DNA of 42,724 nt from JAVVSR01 sp964604875 (GCA_964604875.1 CAZSAC010000009.1:1-42724), one strand, 5' to 3'. Positions 26,687-38,300 are shown, counted from the stretch's first letter. Program-made: numbers and translations. The notes: generated by a model not told the origin, from the letters alone.

Positions 26687-26728
26687 ATGCTAAAATCTAG
26701 GAAAATATATTTTGAGGTAATGTTATGA
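26687..26728 (+). CDS. Possible 13-codon leader peptide
   Basis: A strong AAGGAGG site stands 7 nt before an ATG that opens a 13-codon frame (MLKSRKIYFEVML). Its TGA overlaps the ATG of the next gene as ATGA. Such a minigene could couple translation to the membrane protein that follows. Evidence is the ribosome site and the overlap only. Confidence 0.4.
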   Translation: MLKSRKIYFEVML

Positions 26729-27303
26729 GCAAAGAGAAAAAACAAAGATTAAAACTTTCTACTGTTTTCAGCATAATTCAACTGTTATTATTTCTTTCAT
26801 CCACGATTACTGCGCTTTCGGAAAATCCCAGCCCGTTAGCCTACATCGCCCTCGGCTTGACCATCGTTTTTGCAATTGGGTTTGTTGCAAGTATATTTGT
26901 CAACATACGCAATAACAAAGAAGCCAAAAAGAGCGTAAGCGATACAAAATATGCCGTCAAAACAACCAAAAACGTAATGTCGCTTATCGAACTTGGAATG
27001 AACCTTATCACGGTTGCCGTTGCGTTGCTTATCGCATTGGACGCATATCAAAATCAAACAGGCGGTTTAAAAACCACACTTGCCGTAATAGTTGCAGTTT
27101 TCTCCCTTTTTAACGTAGTATTCAGCATTGTAAAGAAAATTAAAAAGATGAAAAAAGGCGCGGCAAAAAGAGATGCCAAAGCGCAAAAAAGCGCCGCCGC
27201 GGAGCAAAAGGCTGTCCAACAAAAACCCTCTGTTCAAAAGCTTCCACAAGCCGAGCCTAAAAAAGACCAGTCAAAAAAACCAATTAAACTGAATCGGAAA
27301 TAA
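26725..27303 (+). CDS. Four-helix membrane protein with basic tail
   Basis: A 192-residue protein with hydrophobic segments at about 13-31, 38-59, 84-105 and 115-134. After the last segment comes a cytoplasmic tail of about 55 residues rich in Lys, Ala, Gln and Pro. GAGG stands 7 nt before the ATG, and the frame is also coupled to a short upstream minigene. The hydrophobic pairs with a basic loop between them suggest two hairpins. No family was recognised. The basic tail could contact nucleic acid or lipid head groups; that is only inference. Confidence 0.7.
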   Translation: MSKEKKQRLKLSTVFSIIQLLLFLSSTITALSENPSPLAYIALGLTIVFAIGFVASIFVNIRNNKEAKKSVSDTKYAVKTTKNVMSLIELGMNLITVAVALLIALDAYQNQTGGLKTTLAVIVAVFSLFNVVFSIVKKIKKMKKGAAKRDAKAQKSAAAEQKAVQQKPSVQKLPQAEPKKDQSKKPIKLNRK

Positions 27304-27318
27304 AACACGATACCAAAT

Positions 27319-27349
27319 AAAAACGCTTCCAAAAAGGAAGCGTTTTTTA
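27319..27349. terminator. Bidirectional terminator
   Basis: AACGCTTCC (27322-27330) and GGAAGCGTT (27336-27344) form a 9-bp stem with an AAAAA loop, flanked by A and T runs. It serves the membrane-protein gene on the plus strand and the ABC gene on the minus strand. Confidence 0.88.
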
Positions 27350-30160
27350 TTATCTGTTGTTGATGCTGTCTATAGGTTTCTTTCTGGCTATTCTCCAAAT
27401 TGGGATTAAGCTTGCTATGAACGCAACAAATACGCTTATCGCCAGCACTAACCCAACCTGCCTAATTCCAACCGTAAGCAACGTCAGCCCAAAGCCGGTA
27501 TTTGTTCTTATAGCGTAATTACCCGCCGCCGTACCGCATATTGTGAGTATTATCGCAACAATCCACTCAATACCCGCTATTATCAAGCTTTCCGCAAAGA
27601 AAATACCAAATACGTCTCTGCTTCTTGCCCCAACCGCGCGCAGAATACCTATTTCGTGCTTTTTGTAAGAAATACTCGTTGCGATAAAGTTCATCATCAA
27701 AAACGACGCAAATACCGCAAAGCCTAACCCAATATACATAAATACTTTCGATAACATCTCTATTAGGTTGCTGGTATTATCTAAAAGCAACACCGTGCTA
27801 TCGTTTATCTTGTATGTCACTCCGTTGGTTGTGGTATAAGAAAACTTCACTAAGTCCGTAATTTCACTTCTGCGTTCGGGCATACTTGCCAAGGCAGTTT
27901 TATAAGGCTTTACTTCAGCCACAGCCCCTTCTAAATAAGCTACATTTGCTTTGCTTAAATAAATTATATTAGATGATTCACTGCTTAGCTGGTCTAAAAA
28001 ATTCCCCGTAAAGCCGGCGATGTTAAACCTATAGTATTTTGGGGCCGGCTCGCTCCAATCACGACTAGCCATTATCAGTTGAGGAAGCGATATCGCTTTA
28101 AGTATACTTTCAATTTCGCCTTGCGGAGTATATCTATCAATTGGCGTAACACCGGGAATTCTGTTGTATATGCTAACAGCAGTGATTGTTTCAATGATAA
28201 TATCATCGTTACCCAAGCTATCGGCTGAGTATCCGTCACAATAATTGACAGAAGTCAGTTTTTCTGCTTTTCTAAGCTGAGTATAATATATATAGTTATC
28301 AAAATCATCTTCATTGTTGCTTTCATACGAACATTGTAAATCTTGCGTGGCAGAATAATCTGCAGTTAAAAAGAATTGCGGATTATCCGCTTCAAAACCC
28401 GATTTAACAAATATGAGCGCATGAGGGCCGGTAGTCACGCTGGCTGTCAGCTCGGAAGAAAGCAAATATTCTCCCAAATTTAAGCCGCCGACATTGTTTT
28501 CTTCCTTTGCCTTAAGGCTTTTAAAATGCTCGTAATCCATATTGGTTTCCACAACGCCAGACACAGTAAAGATTTGTTTGTTGATTTCGATTGTTTTTCC
28601 GATAATATCGTTTTCGGTTTTAATTTCCGCCACGTCGGTCTCGTCCAAAGGATTTTTCCAACCCGCAAGTTCAAAGTGCTGATAAATATATTTTGTTATC
28701 AAAACTTCATTTGTAGTAGAAGGAAACGCGCTATTGCCTACAAGCTTAAAGCCAAGTTCCCCAAGATTAGAAAGCTGCACTTCTGCAACTCCGCCCACAA
28801 GTTGTTTAAAATATCTATTGGCATCAAGCAGCTTATCATTATTGACAAAACCGTTTGGAGATAGCTTCTCGTAGTTTGAGCTAATAGATTTAATAGGAAT
28901 ATAGTTTAAGTTAGTTTGCTTTTCTAAATATTCTATGTCCTCGTCGTTCATATTCTCGTTTCGAATAATTTCCCAATCTTGGATTTTTTTAACTTCACTT
29001 TTGCTTAAGGAAACATAGTTAAGCTTATTGTCTATAATAGAGCTAACAATCGTTGTGGTTTTATCGTATGCCGCCAAAGTATCCGCTACTCCAAAAAACG
29101 TCAACGCAATAGCCGACAATAATATAGTAACAAAAAGCCTAAAAGGTTTTACACGTAAACTGCTTGCACCGATTTTAAACATATTTTTAATCGGCAGTTT
29201 ACTTTTGATAAGCTTAAAGTCCGAGGGAGTATATTCGGCAAAGGTAAGTTCCGTTGAGTTTGTATCTTTAAATGCTATACGGTTGCCACTGTCGTCTAAC
29301 CTCGCAAACTTCTTTAAGTCAGTATTTGTGGCTTTATCACAAGAAATGATTGTATCATCATCGTTTTTTGACACATAGTCATTAATTAGCTTTAAATCTT
29401 CAGCAGTTAAATGATAACCTTTTTTGATATGAATAATTTTGTCATCAATAACGTTTAGCCCCTCGCTGATGCTTTTGCCTTGACTGTCGAATTTTTTAAT
29501 ATCGCTTATTACCTTTCCGTCTGAAAGTTCAATAACCCTGTCGCCGTAATACTCTGCAAACTCGCGGTCGTGAGATACAATTATGACAAGTTTTGTTTTG
29601 GAAAGCTTTTGCAGTGTTTCAAAAACCTGTTTACCCGTTTTGCTGTCCAACGCGCCTGTAGGCTCGTCCGCCAAGATGATGTCTGGATTTTTTATTAATG
29701 CCCTTGCGATTGCAACCCTTTGCTTTTGTCCACCGGAAAGCTCGTTAGGTTTTCGCCCGGCATACCCACCCAAGTCCACTTCTTCAAGCAGTTTATTAAG
29801 CTCCTCGTCGGTTGCTTTCTTGCCTTGCAATTCCATTGCAAGAGCGATATTTGCCCCGACGGTAAACTCGGGAAGAATGTTGTATTCTTGAAATATAAAC
29901 CCTAGGTAAGTGTTTCTGTAGCTATCAAATTCCGACTGAGAAAAATCCTTGCTGGACTTCCCTTTTACTATTATTTCTCCGCTGTCGTATTTGTCAAGCC
30001 CACCCAATAGGTTTAGCATTGTTGATTTTCCGCTACCGGATTTGCCCAATATAAACACCATTCCCGTTTCTTCAAACTTAATGGAAACGTCGTCCAGCGC
30101 TTTTACGTTAAGCCCTTTTTTGGTGGTATATGTTTTAGAAATATTTTTTAGTTCAATCAT
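27350..30160 (-). CDS. ABC transporter with fused ATPase and FtsX permease domains
   Basis: A 936-residue MacB-like fusion. The ATPase comes first: Walker A GKSGSGKST (39-47), LSGGQ (141-145), Walker B IILADEP (161-167) and switch His197. A linker region (about 220-330) follows, then a membrane helix near 343-365, a long outside domain (about 370-800), and three C-terminal helices with the FtsX segment (HEIGILRAVGARS). Such proteins do not carry substrates through the membrane in the usual way; they transmit force to export peptides or lipoproteins or to control wall enzymes. No partner gene is adjacent, so the role is open. A GGAGAG site precedes the ATG. Confidence 0.9.
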   Translation of the reverse strand: MIELKNISKTYTTKKGLNVKALDDVSIKFEETGMVFILGKSGSGKSTMLNLLGGLDKYDSGEIIVKGKSSKDFSQSEFDSYRNTYLGFIFQEYNILPEFTVGANIALAMELQGKKATDEELNKLLEEVDLGGYAGRKPNELSGGQKQRVAIARALIKNPDIILADEPTGALDSKTGKQVFETLQKLSKTKLVIIVSHDREFAEYYGDRVIELSDGKVISDIKKFDSQGKSISEGLNVIDDKIIHIKKGYHLTAEDLKLINDYVSKNDDDTIISCDKATNTDLKKFARLDDSGNRIAFKDTNSTELTFAEYTPSDFKLIKSKLPIKNMFKIGASSLRVKPFRLFVTILLSAIALTFFGVADTLAAYDKTTTIVSSIIDNKLNYVSLSKSEVKKIQDWEIIRNENMNDEDIEYLEKQTNLNYIPIKSISSNYEKLSPNGFVNNDKLLDANRYFKQLVGGVAEVQLSNLGELGFKLVGNSAFPSTTNEVLITKYIYQHFELAGWKNPLDETDVAEIKTENDIIGKTIEINKQIFTVSGVVETNMDYEHFKSLKAKEENNVGGLNLGEYLLSSELTASVTTGPHALIFVKSGFEADNPQFFLTADYSATQDLQCSYESNNEDDFDNYIYYTQLRKAEKLTSVNYCDGYSADSLGNDDIIIETITAVSIYNRIPGVTPIDRYTPQGEIESILKAISLPQLIMASRDWSEPAPKYYRFNIAGFTGNFLDQLSSESSNIIYLSKANVAYLEGAVAEVKPYKTALASMPERRSEITDLVKFSYTTTNGVTYKINDSTVLLLDNTSNLIEMLSKVFMYIGLGFAVFASFLMMNFIATSISYKKHEIGILRAVGARSRDVFGIFFAESLIIAGIEWIVAIILTICGTAAGNYAIRTNTGFGLTLLTVGIRQVGLVLAISVFVAFIASLIPIWRIARKKPIDSINNR

Positions 30161-30292
30161 ATGTACTCTCCTTTTATGATATTATAACATTGAGTATGTG
30201 CGATTGTGTTGATTTTTTACGATATTGTTCTAAGCACAATTATATCATTGCGCGTCTTTATTTGCAAGTGACAAAATCTTATACTAAAAGCG

Positions 30293-30322
30293 TTGTATTT
30301 TCCGAAAACACCGTGCTATAAT
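30293..30322 (+). promoter_or_regulatory. Sigma-A promoter of the 30349 gene
   Basis: TTGTAT (30293-30298), an 18-nt spacer and TATAAT (30317-30322) with TG before the -10. The minus-strand ABC gene has a TATAAT about 25 nt from its start but no good -35, which hints at an activated promoter. Confidence 0.65.
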
Positions 30323-30348
30323 AAATTCAATATTTAAGGGAGGAATTT

Positions 30349-31008
30349 ATGATTAATATTTTATCCTTTTCCGAATTTACAGAAAGCGCTTTGCGCATAT
30401 TGCGTCAACCGCAGCAAACGCTTCAATGGTACATCATTCCGATTTTGTTGCTTTTTATTTATGTCGTATCAAATGAAGTACGACAAAAAAATTGGAACAT
30501 TTTACTTGGTGCTTGCGCCCTTTGGGGAATGGACTTGTTTAACGAATTATGGAACTCTTACGTCTGTTTCGGCTCAAACTTTGCGCCCGTTTGGGGCACT
30601 CCTATGGGCGTTGGAAACACAGCGTATTTAATTTTAATTGGTTATAACGTCGAAATTTCTTTTATGTTTTTCCTTTTGGGCATTTCTGCGTGTATGCTTC
30701 TTCCTAAAGACAAGCATAAGAAAATTTTGGGCATAAATAACCGAGTGTTTTTTGCTGTTGTTATGACCACTGCTGCGGTATGTATTGAATGCTTCTTAAA
30801 CTATGCGGGGATATTGACTTGGGAATATAGCTGGTGGTCCATAAAGTGTCCGTGGTTAATTTGGCTTATTGGATATCTACCCTTCTTCACTATGGCGTTT
30901 ATCGTACACGATTTAAACACACGGAAAAAACAGTTTTTAACGTTAGGGTGCATATTCGGCGTAGACTTAATTTTAATTATTATCGGCGCGTCTATCGGAT
31001 ATATTTAA
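30349..31008 (+). CDS. Polytopic membrane protein of unknown function
   Basis: A 219-residue protein with about six hydrophobic segments (near 28-40, 50-64, 82-113, 128-150, 161-182 and 197-217). A WGMDLFNELWNS segment at the end of the second helix and PVWGTP after it put several polar and aromatic residues close to the membrane, which could mark an active site. A GGGAGG site stands 6 nt before the ATG. It is a single-gene unit with its own promoter and terminator. No family was recognised. Confidence 0.75.
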   Translation: MINILSFSEFTESALRILRQPQQTLQWYIIPILLLFIYVVSNEVRQKNWNILLGACALWGMDLFNELWNSYVCFGSNFAPVWGTPMGVGNTAYLILIGYNVEISFMFFLLGISACMLLPKDKHKKILGINNRVFFAVVMTTAAVCIECFLNYAGILTWEYSWWSIKCPWLIWLIGYLPFFTMAFIVHDLNTRKKQFLTLGCIFGVDLILIIIGASIGYI

Positions 31009-31024
31009 AACTTTCAAATTTGCA

Positions 31025-31055
31025 TAAAAAGAACGGCTACATAGCCGTTCTTTTA
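31025..31055. terminator. Bidirectional terminator
   Basis: GAACGGCT (31031-31038) and AGCCGTTC (31043-31050) pair around an ACAT loop, with A and T runs on both sides. It ends the plus-strand membrane gene and the minus-strand acyltransferase gene. Confidence 0.88.
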
Positions 31056-31061
31056 CATTGC

Positions 31062-32300
31062 CTATAAATGTTTCTGCCTATAAATTTCTTCTATCGCCAA
31101 TATATACTTGACGCTTGGCAATCTGTCAACAAATTCAAACCGATAAGAGAATTGCCCGTCAAACGTATCGATACATCTGCCTATAACGTACGCCAACGTT
31201 GGCATAGATTTGGAATCAAAAAATATATTAACGGGTTTTTTGTTTATCTCACCGTCAAAGAATAGCCCCTCATAAGTCAGTTTTAGCTGTCCTTCACCTA
31301 CATATTCAAACAAGCTCGTTTCATCATTTGGCATCAAAACTAAAACCTTATCCGTCATTTCAAAGCTTTCATTTACCTCTTTTTTTACGCTTTCCTCTTG
31401 GTAATCAAACCATAAATCCACCCGATTAAACACTTTAGAATTATTTTCAGGCGTGATTAACGCATTTTTATTGTAAATGGCAACGTTTCCGCACTTTGTG
31501 CAAATAAGCTTATTGCCTTGTGATATGTTGGCAAACTCCTCTTTGCAGTTGGGGCATTTATAAAGCAGCTTATGAAGCCCTTTTGCCAGCTCCTTCCCCT
31601 TGATTTTTATACCGTTGTCGATTGCGTATTGATTGTCATTATGTTCCAACGTCGAAACAATTTTATCGGTAATATCTTGGGCGGAAATTGTTTTAACTTC
31701 TTCCTTATTAAATAATTTTTCAAATCTCACGCTAACGGGGGAATGTCTGTGCCCGCCCCACTTAGGGCTTGCGACGTATGCGCCTTTTGATTTTCCAACA
31801 ACTACTGGAAAGCCCAGAAGCTTGATTAGCTTGCCTATCGCAGGCGAAATATAGCCTGTTGTGCCGTCCGCAGTAACCCTACCCTCGGGGAACAAAAGCA
31901 CGCTTATTCCGCTGTTTAAATGACGTTTAATTTCCCTAATGCAATTTAAATCTATATTAAATTGGTGCTTGGAAATTACGGGATAGTTTTTAAAAAGTTT
32001 ACCCACGTATCTATAATAGAACATATTGTACGCCACGACGCAATTTAAAGGCTTTGGCAAAATCCCCCCGCAAAAGAAGGCGGGATCATAAATCGACGAG
32101 TGATTGCAAATATAAATACAAGGCTCGTCCATATCCTTAATTTCGCTTTTGTCAACTTTTAAATTAAAGCGTATCTTTGCAAGCCAAACCAAAACCCTGA
32201 CAATAATCTTATAATACCAAGATTTAAGCTTTATAGGGCTTTCATTCAAGTTTGATTTTTCAACAGTGTTATCGTTTTTTTCCAGAAGTCTCACCTCCAA
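31062..32300 (-). CDS. PlsC-type acyltransferase with C-terminal zinc ribbon
   Basis: The first half is a 1-acylglycerol-3-phosphate acyltransferase-like domain with motif I NHSSIYD (about 66-72) and motif III FPEGR (about 138-142), which transfers a fatty acyl chain to a lysophospholipid or similar acceptor at the membrane. The second half is unusual: a four-Cys zinc ribbon (CPNC...CTKC) followed by about 140 residues of mixed strands of unknown type. The start is uncertain. A TTG at 32300 has AGGA 6 nt upstream, but a stronger GGAGGTGA lies just inside and would fit a CTG five codons later. Confidence 0.82.
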   Translation of the reverse strand: MEVRLLEKNDNTVEKSNLNESPIKLKSWYYKIIVRVLVWLAKIRFNLKVDKSEIKDMDEPCIYICNHSSIYDPAFFCGGILPKPLNCVVAYNMFYYRYVGKLFKNYPVISKHQFNIDLNCIREIKRHLNSGISVLLFPEGRVTADGTTGYISPAIGKLIKLLGFPVVVGKSKGAYVASPKWGGHRHSPVSVRFEKLFNKEEVKTISAQDITDKIVSTLEHNDNQYAIDNGIKIKGKELAKGLHKLLYKCPNCKEEFANISQGNKLICTKCGNVAIYNKNALITPENNSKVFNRVDLWFDYQEESVKKEVNESFEMTDKVLVLMPNDETSLFEYVGEGQLKLTYEGLFFDGEINKKPVNIFFDSKSMPTLAYVIGRCIDTFDGQFSYRFEFVDRLPSVKYILAIEEIYRQKHL

Positions 32301-32330
32301 ATTATTTCCTGAAAAAAATTTTTTATTACG

Positions 32331-32360
32331 TTAAAAAAACGACCTCGGCTTTTGCCGAGG
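32331..32360 (-). terminator. Terminator of the BspA-like gene
   Basis: CCTCGGC (32343-32349) and GCCGAGG (32354-32360) pair around TTTT; the minus strand continues TCGTTTTTTT. Confidence 0.88.
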
Positions 32361-32377
32361 CCGATAATAATACTTTA

Positions 32378-35300
32378 TTAGGTTGTCGGCTCAGTCCACC
32401 AGTATACTGGCGTTGTTGCAGTGTAATCCAGTATCCCTCGGGTAACTCTGCTTTCGCTGCCTGTACTCAGCCACTTAAACGCCAAATCATAAACTGCGTC
32501 GCTGTCTACAATCACTAAGTTGATATCTGCTACCGCCGCAAATGCGTTAGTTCCAAGTGTCGGCATTGTCTTGCAGCCCAATAAAATTTGTGATAAGTAA
32601 GTAGAATCGCCAAATGCGCCTTCTCCGATTTTTGTCAACGCAGGCGCGGTCATATCCCTATCCTCCAAAACATAGGTTGTTTTTTGAATATAAGCGGATT
32701 TGTCTGCATTATGCACATAAACCGTGTCCGTAACAACGCCAAAGCTGATTTTCTTTATTGAGCAATTTCTAAATGCGTTATTGCCGATTTCGCTTACAGA
32801 GCCGGGGAAATACAAATTTTCCAGCTGTGAGCAATCTTCAAAAGCGCTTTCGCCGATTGTCAATAAAATCTTATAATTTTTATTTGCCTTTTGTCCTACG
32901 CCGATTGTCAACGTCGCAAGCTTGATATCGCCCTTAAACGCTTGCGCGCCTATGACGGTGAGCGCGTTATCGCCCGCAATTGAAACGCTTGCAAGGTCTT
33001 TACAATACCTAAATGCCGCGGTAGAAATCTCTTTAACGGTTTTGGGAATCGATACCGTCGCAAGAGCTGACCCTTCGAACGCGCTTTCGGATATAATCGT
33101 CAAGCTTTCTCCCAACGTAATTCCCGTAAGCTTACAATTCTTAAACGCTTCTTTACCTAAGGAAGTCAACGCGCTTAAGTCGATACTGCCTAATTGTCCT
33201 GCGTTTTCAAAAGCGTTTGCGCCGATATTGGTAACACTACTTAATGCGCCGATATTGGTAAGCGCGGAGCAATTTTTGAAAGCGTTTGCGCCAATTTTGC
33301 TAAAGGTTGTGCTGTTGGTTATAGTTTGCAAGCTTGAGCAACCTTCAAATGTGCTTACGCCAACTTGAGTAATGGACGTGATGTCGGCAGAAGTAACGCC
33401 TGAACAATACGCAAACAAGTTATCCGGCAAGGTAAAGGTATCGTTAAAGGTGGATACAACCTCAATTTGCGTTGCAGAATAGCACCCTGAGAACGGATTT
33501 GCGCCAATAGATGCAACCTTTGAGCCAATATAGATTTTGGGAATAAGCGTATTTTTATAAGCCTCTGCGCCTATGGTATTTAATTGAGTAAACTCCGTAA
33601 CTGTTGCCAATTTGACACAATTTGCAAATGCGTTATCTCCAAGATACGTCAACACGCTTTCGTTGGATACCGTGACGGTTTCCAAATTAGCGCAGCTTTC
33701 AAAAGCACGGTCTCCGATTGACGTTATCGCGCCGGAGATTGTTATATCCGTAAGGGCGGATTCTTTAAACATTGCGCTGGAAATCTTTGTTATTGTGTTC
33801 GGCAATACCAATGAAGTAACCCCCGTCTTGGTAAATGCGTAAGAACCAATTTCGGATACGTCGTCAAAGTTGATTGTGGTTAACGCGGCGCAGTTATAGA
33901 AAGCGTAGCTTCTAATAGACGTAACGTCAGTAAAATCAACCGAAACAAGCTTTGAACAATCCTTAAATGCGTACGTCCCTATTTCGGTAATACCGCCGAA
34001 ATTGGCAGGCGCATAAGATGTAATCGCTGTGTTTTCAAATGCGTATGAGCCGATTTTTGTGATTGAAGAACCATATGTAACACTCTTTAATTCTTTGGCA
34101 TTTTTAAACGCGCCGGCAGGTATCTCGGTCAAAGCGCTGTTAGGGTCAATCACAACGTTAACAAATGTAGAGCCTTCAAATGCGCCGTCTTCAATGATGC
34201 GAATTGTTGAAGGAATTGTAATTTTGTTTGCCCCTCTTGTGTTGAAGGCGCCTTTTGCTATCGCCTCTACAACATAGCGTTTGCCGTTTATTTCATATTT
34301 TCTTGGAATCTGTAAGCCTTTGGCAATTTGCTCGGGTGTGTTAAGGTCGAAATAGCGACAGTTGATTAACGTAGCAAACGTCTCGCCTTCTTTTACTTGG
34401 AATTCAAATGTGGTGGAAGAAACGTCATAGTCCACGTCATATTTCCAAGTATAAGCGCCGTCTTTTTTCACCCACTTATTGGTTTCATATTCATAATAAG
34501 AGTATGTAATTACCAAATCCTTTTGGTCGCCAACTGCCGAGGTATCAAAGCCCGTAACCGACTTACAATCGGACAATTTAACATAATCTTTTGCGCCGTT
34601 TGCAAAATTACGGGTAATAAAGCTACTTGCAAGCTTCAAGCTTTCGCCTTCTACATAATAATCCTTCAAGGCATTTCCCAATCCTTCAATGCGGTCATCA
34701 ACGGTAATCGGGTCGGTATCGGCAAGTTTAACAGGAGACACCGTATAGTCAAAGGAGTACGTATATCCCGAGCCCGTCAATTTAACGGTTTTTGCAACAG
34801 GCAAACCATTGACTCCGATATCGATTACAGAAGTATCAAAGCCTTCATAACCGCACTTATTTATCGGAATTTCGAAAACTGAAGTAATATCCTCGCCAAA
34901 ATAATTGCCAAAGTTGTAGGTAACCAATAACGTGCCCGCATCGCTGTAATTTTCTAGATATGTATATTCCTTCTTTGCGGTTTCAGCGGGTTTTTCTGCA
35001 ACAACGCCTATCGGCTTAACATAATATTTAAGCGCTGATTTATAAGTAACTTTTGAATCCGCATAAAGCTTGAAGGTTAAAGTAGCTGTCTTGTACGGAA
35101 CCATACAAACATCTTCGGAAAAATGCTTGGTAGCGTCATAAGCTATCCATTCATAATTTGCAACCTCGCCTTGATTTGCGGTATTGACGATAACAAATAA
35201 CTGCTCGTCTTCAGATAAATAATAGAAGTTTTTCAACGAATTCGGAGGGAATCCTTCTCCGTCAAATGCCGTGGCTTTATAATAAGTCGGCAAATCCTTA

Positions 35301-38300
35301 TGAGCTTCGTTTGCTTTGTCATATTTAACGTACTGATAATTGTCCGCTTCGCCTTCCCCTGCCGTGTTAATATACACGTAAAGCACTGCTTCCCGTTTCA
35401 ATTTGGCAGGTTCAATATCGGCTATAGCGCCGTGAGTTGCCGCACTATATTTTTCCCACGTGTCGGCAACGTTCACATAAAGCTGCATTTCGATTTTTGT
35501 ATAATCCGGCAAAGCTCTCGCGCTGTCGAAATCGGAGGTCATAATAGCGTAGTCAAAAGCATGAGTGTTGCCGTCGTTGGTGATAATTGAAACCTTGTTT
35601 GCGTTAATATCCAACGCTTCTCCCTTATAATAGCTGGTGGTGATTGCGTTAGAAGCGAAACGAACGCTAAATACGCCGTACTCTTCAAAAATATCCGAAT
35701 AAAGCTTCCAAGTATTGTCCGCAAGGAAGTGGCTTTGGTCAACAAATAACAATTTTAATCCCGGCAATACCGAGTAGGTGGTATCAGCCACGGAACAGAA
35801 GGTTTCCGCAGAAATAACAGGAATAACCGCGCCCGTATCGGCAAACACGAGTTTTAGGTTTCTAAGACCTGAAAAAGCATTGGCGTCTATAATTAAAGCG
35901 TCGCCTCCGCTGCCTAAGTTTGAGGTAAAGGTAATACTCTTAAGATATGTAGAGTCTGCGCCCTCAAAGGCTTTGATATTTATGGATTTGATGCCTTTAT
36001 CTGTGGGAACGGTAATAAATCCACCGTTTCCAACATATTTAACCAAAATTCCATTAAGGACAAACCACTCTTGATTTCCTAATCTGTTTTTAATTTGAGC
36101 GTTGGAAAATACGTTTTTACCGATTTTTTTGATGTTTGCTTCATCTTCAAAAACAAACCAAGCGCTGGGGCCGGCTTGAGCAAACAAGTCGTCGGCTAAA
36201 AATTCAACGTTTGCGGGAATCGTAATTGTAGCCGCTGTCCCGAAATATTTATAAAATAGGTTTCCGAAAATTAAGCTTTTGCTTGCGGGTGTGGTAACAA
36301 ACACAGTGTTGTCAAAAGCCGTCTTATGAATGTCTTGAATTTTACTATCTACAGCGAATGTGAATGTAGCTCTGTTGATAATGTTGGAGTTTCTAAATGC
36401 GTATGCGCCGATTTTTTTCACGGAAGCAGGAATAGTAATACTGCTGATTTCCACGCCTTCAAAAGCGCCTGCGCCGATTTCAATAATAACCTTATCCGCA
36501 GGGAAAGTAACCGTTGAAACGCCTTCATATTTGATAACGATATATTCATAGGAATCGCCCACACGAATACCTTTAAGTCTAAAGCCGCTTACGGTTTCAA
36601 AAATTACGCCGTCGCCGAAAGCGCGGTATCCGATATCTTTTAGAGAATCGGGAATAATGACCGTACCGCCTAAGGGACTGTCCGCAAACGCGCCTGCGCC
36701 GACAAACTTTATGCCCTCGGCAATAGTCAACGAATTTAAGACGTTATAATTTGCAAATGCGCCGTCAGCTATTCCTTTTACGGTTTTGCCGCCGATGCTT
36801 GCGGGAATAATCAAGGATTCAGCCGTTCTCGCCCCGACGATTTTGTCGCTTGCGCCTGTAATAACGATAGTACCGTCAATATCGGTAGAATAACTATAAA
36901 ACGCTTCATCATCAGATATTGACCACTTTGCGTAGACGTATTCATAATCCGCCGTCTTCTTGCCAAATACATACGCAACTCCGTCTGAATCGAACCAACC
37001 CTCAAAGGTAAAGCCGTCTTTAGTTGGCGTGGTACACGGCGAAGTATTTGAATTAAATGGATACGAAACAGCATAACTGCCCTTGCTTGAACCGGATACT
37101 AAGCAGTATAATCCGTTCACGTTGGGGGTTACTGTAATATTAAATCTTTCCGCCGATTGATGCGCAGGATTGGTAATATCGAATACAACATACTTGTTGT
37201 TGATTTTTGCGTAATAACCATCAGCTACCGCCGTACCGAAGTCAGCGTCATAGCGATATGGAACATAAGCGCCTAAACGATTTTTAATAAACTCGCCGTT
37301 TTCGGATTTTTCCGGGGAATAGCGGTCTAAATCTTTGTGCTCTGTGTCGTTTTTATTGTATAAAACGTATTTCCCGTTAAGGAAAACATAAGCGCCTGTC
37401 GCCTTTGCCAATTCAAAACTATAACGCTGAGGTGCGGAGGTGTTGTCAGCGTACAGTATGAACGTATCGGGAATATAACCGCTTCCAAGATTAAATACCA
37501 TATTGTATTCAATCGGAGTCCATTTAGCGTATACTGTTGCGTTTTGGGTAAAGTTTTTCGTCCCGACTAAGGTTGTTGCGGCCGCGTCTATGCACCACCC
37601 GCCAAACTTATATCCTGTGCTTTGAGGATTCGTCACAGAAGGCAAGCTTTCGCCTTGCACACAAGTTTTTGTTGTGTAGACGTCATTAGCGTTAAGCTTA
37701 TATTCAATCGTAACATAATTATCTTTCCACTTTGCGTAGAAAGTCGTGCTGTTTTTAGAAACAGTATAGGGGAAAACCGCTTTTGTAATAAAGGTCTTTT
37801 CCTCATACCAACCGTCAAAGTTTTTATAATCTTTTGTAGGAGCGGTTGGCGCGTTAACCGTGGAGCCGATTTCAACCGTTACGGGTGAAATAACGTTTCC
37901 GCCGTTCGTATTGAAATTAACAACGCCTTTGGCTGGGTCAACAACAGGAGGTTCTTCACCGCCACCGTCATCTTTATCGATGATGTTAACCGTCATCGAC
38001 GCAGTGACACCCTGATATGTAACCGTAACAGTATGCGTACCGGCCGTTCTAAGCAACGCCTTGTCCGCCTCGGATATCATATCCCACGAAAGCTGAACGG
38101 TAGATGTTTTGCCGTCGCTTAGGGTAACCGCCAAAGATATGCCCGAAATTGAAAAATCTTCAACCTCAATATCCGTTGTTGGCACTCCGTCTAGAGTGAA
38201 ACTCTTAACCGTAACAGTTTCGTCAGGCTTATTACACGCGACAAAAACCATTGATATGGCAACCATAATGGCCAATACGATTAAAATTCTGCTTAGTTTT

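Noticed and set aside
34397..34882. 161-codon plus-strand frame inside the BspA-like gene
   Set aside because: It is antisense to a well-supported coding region and has no ribosome site or recognisable domain.
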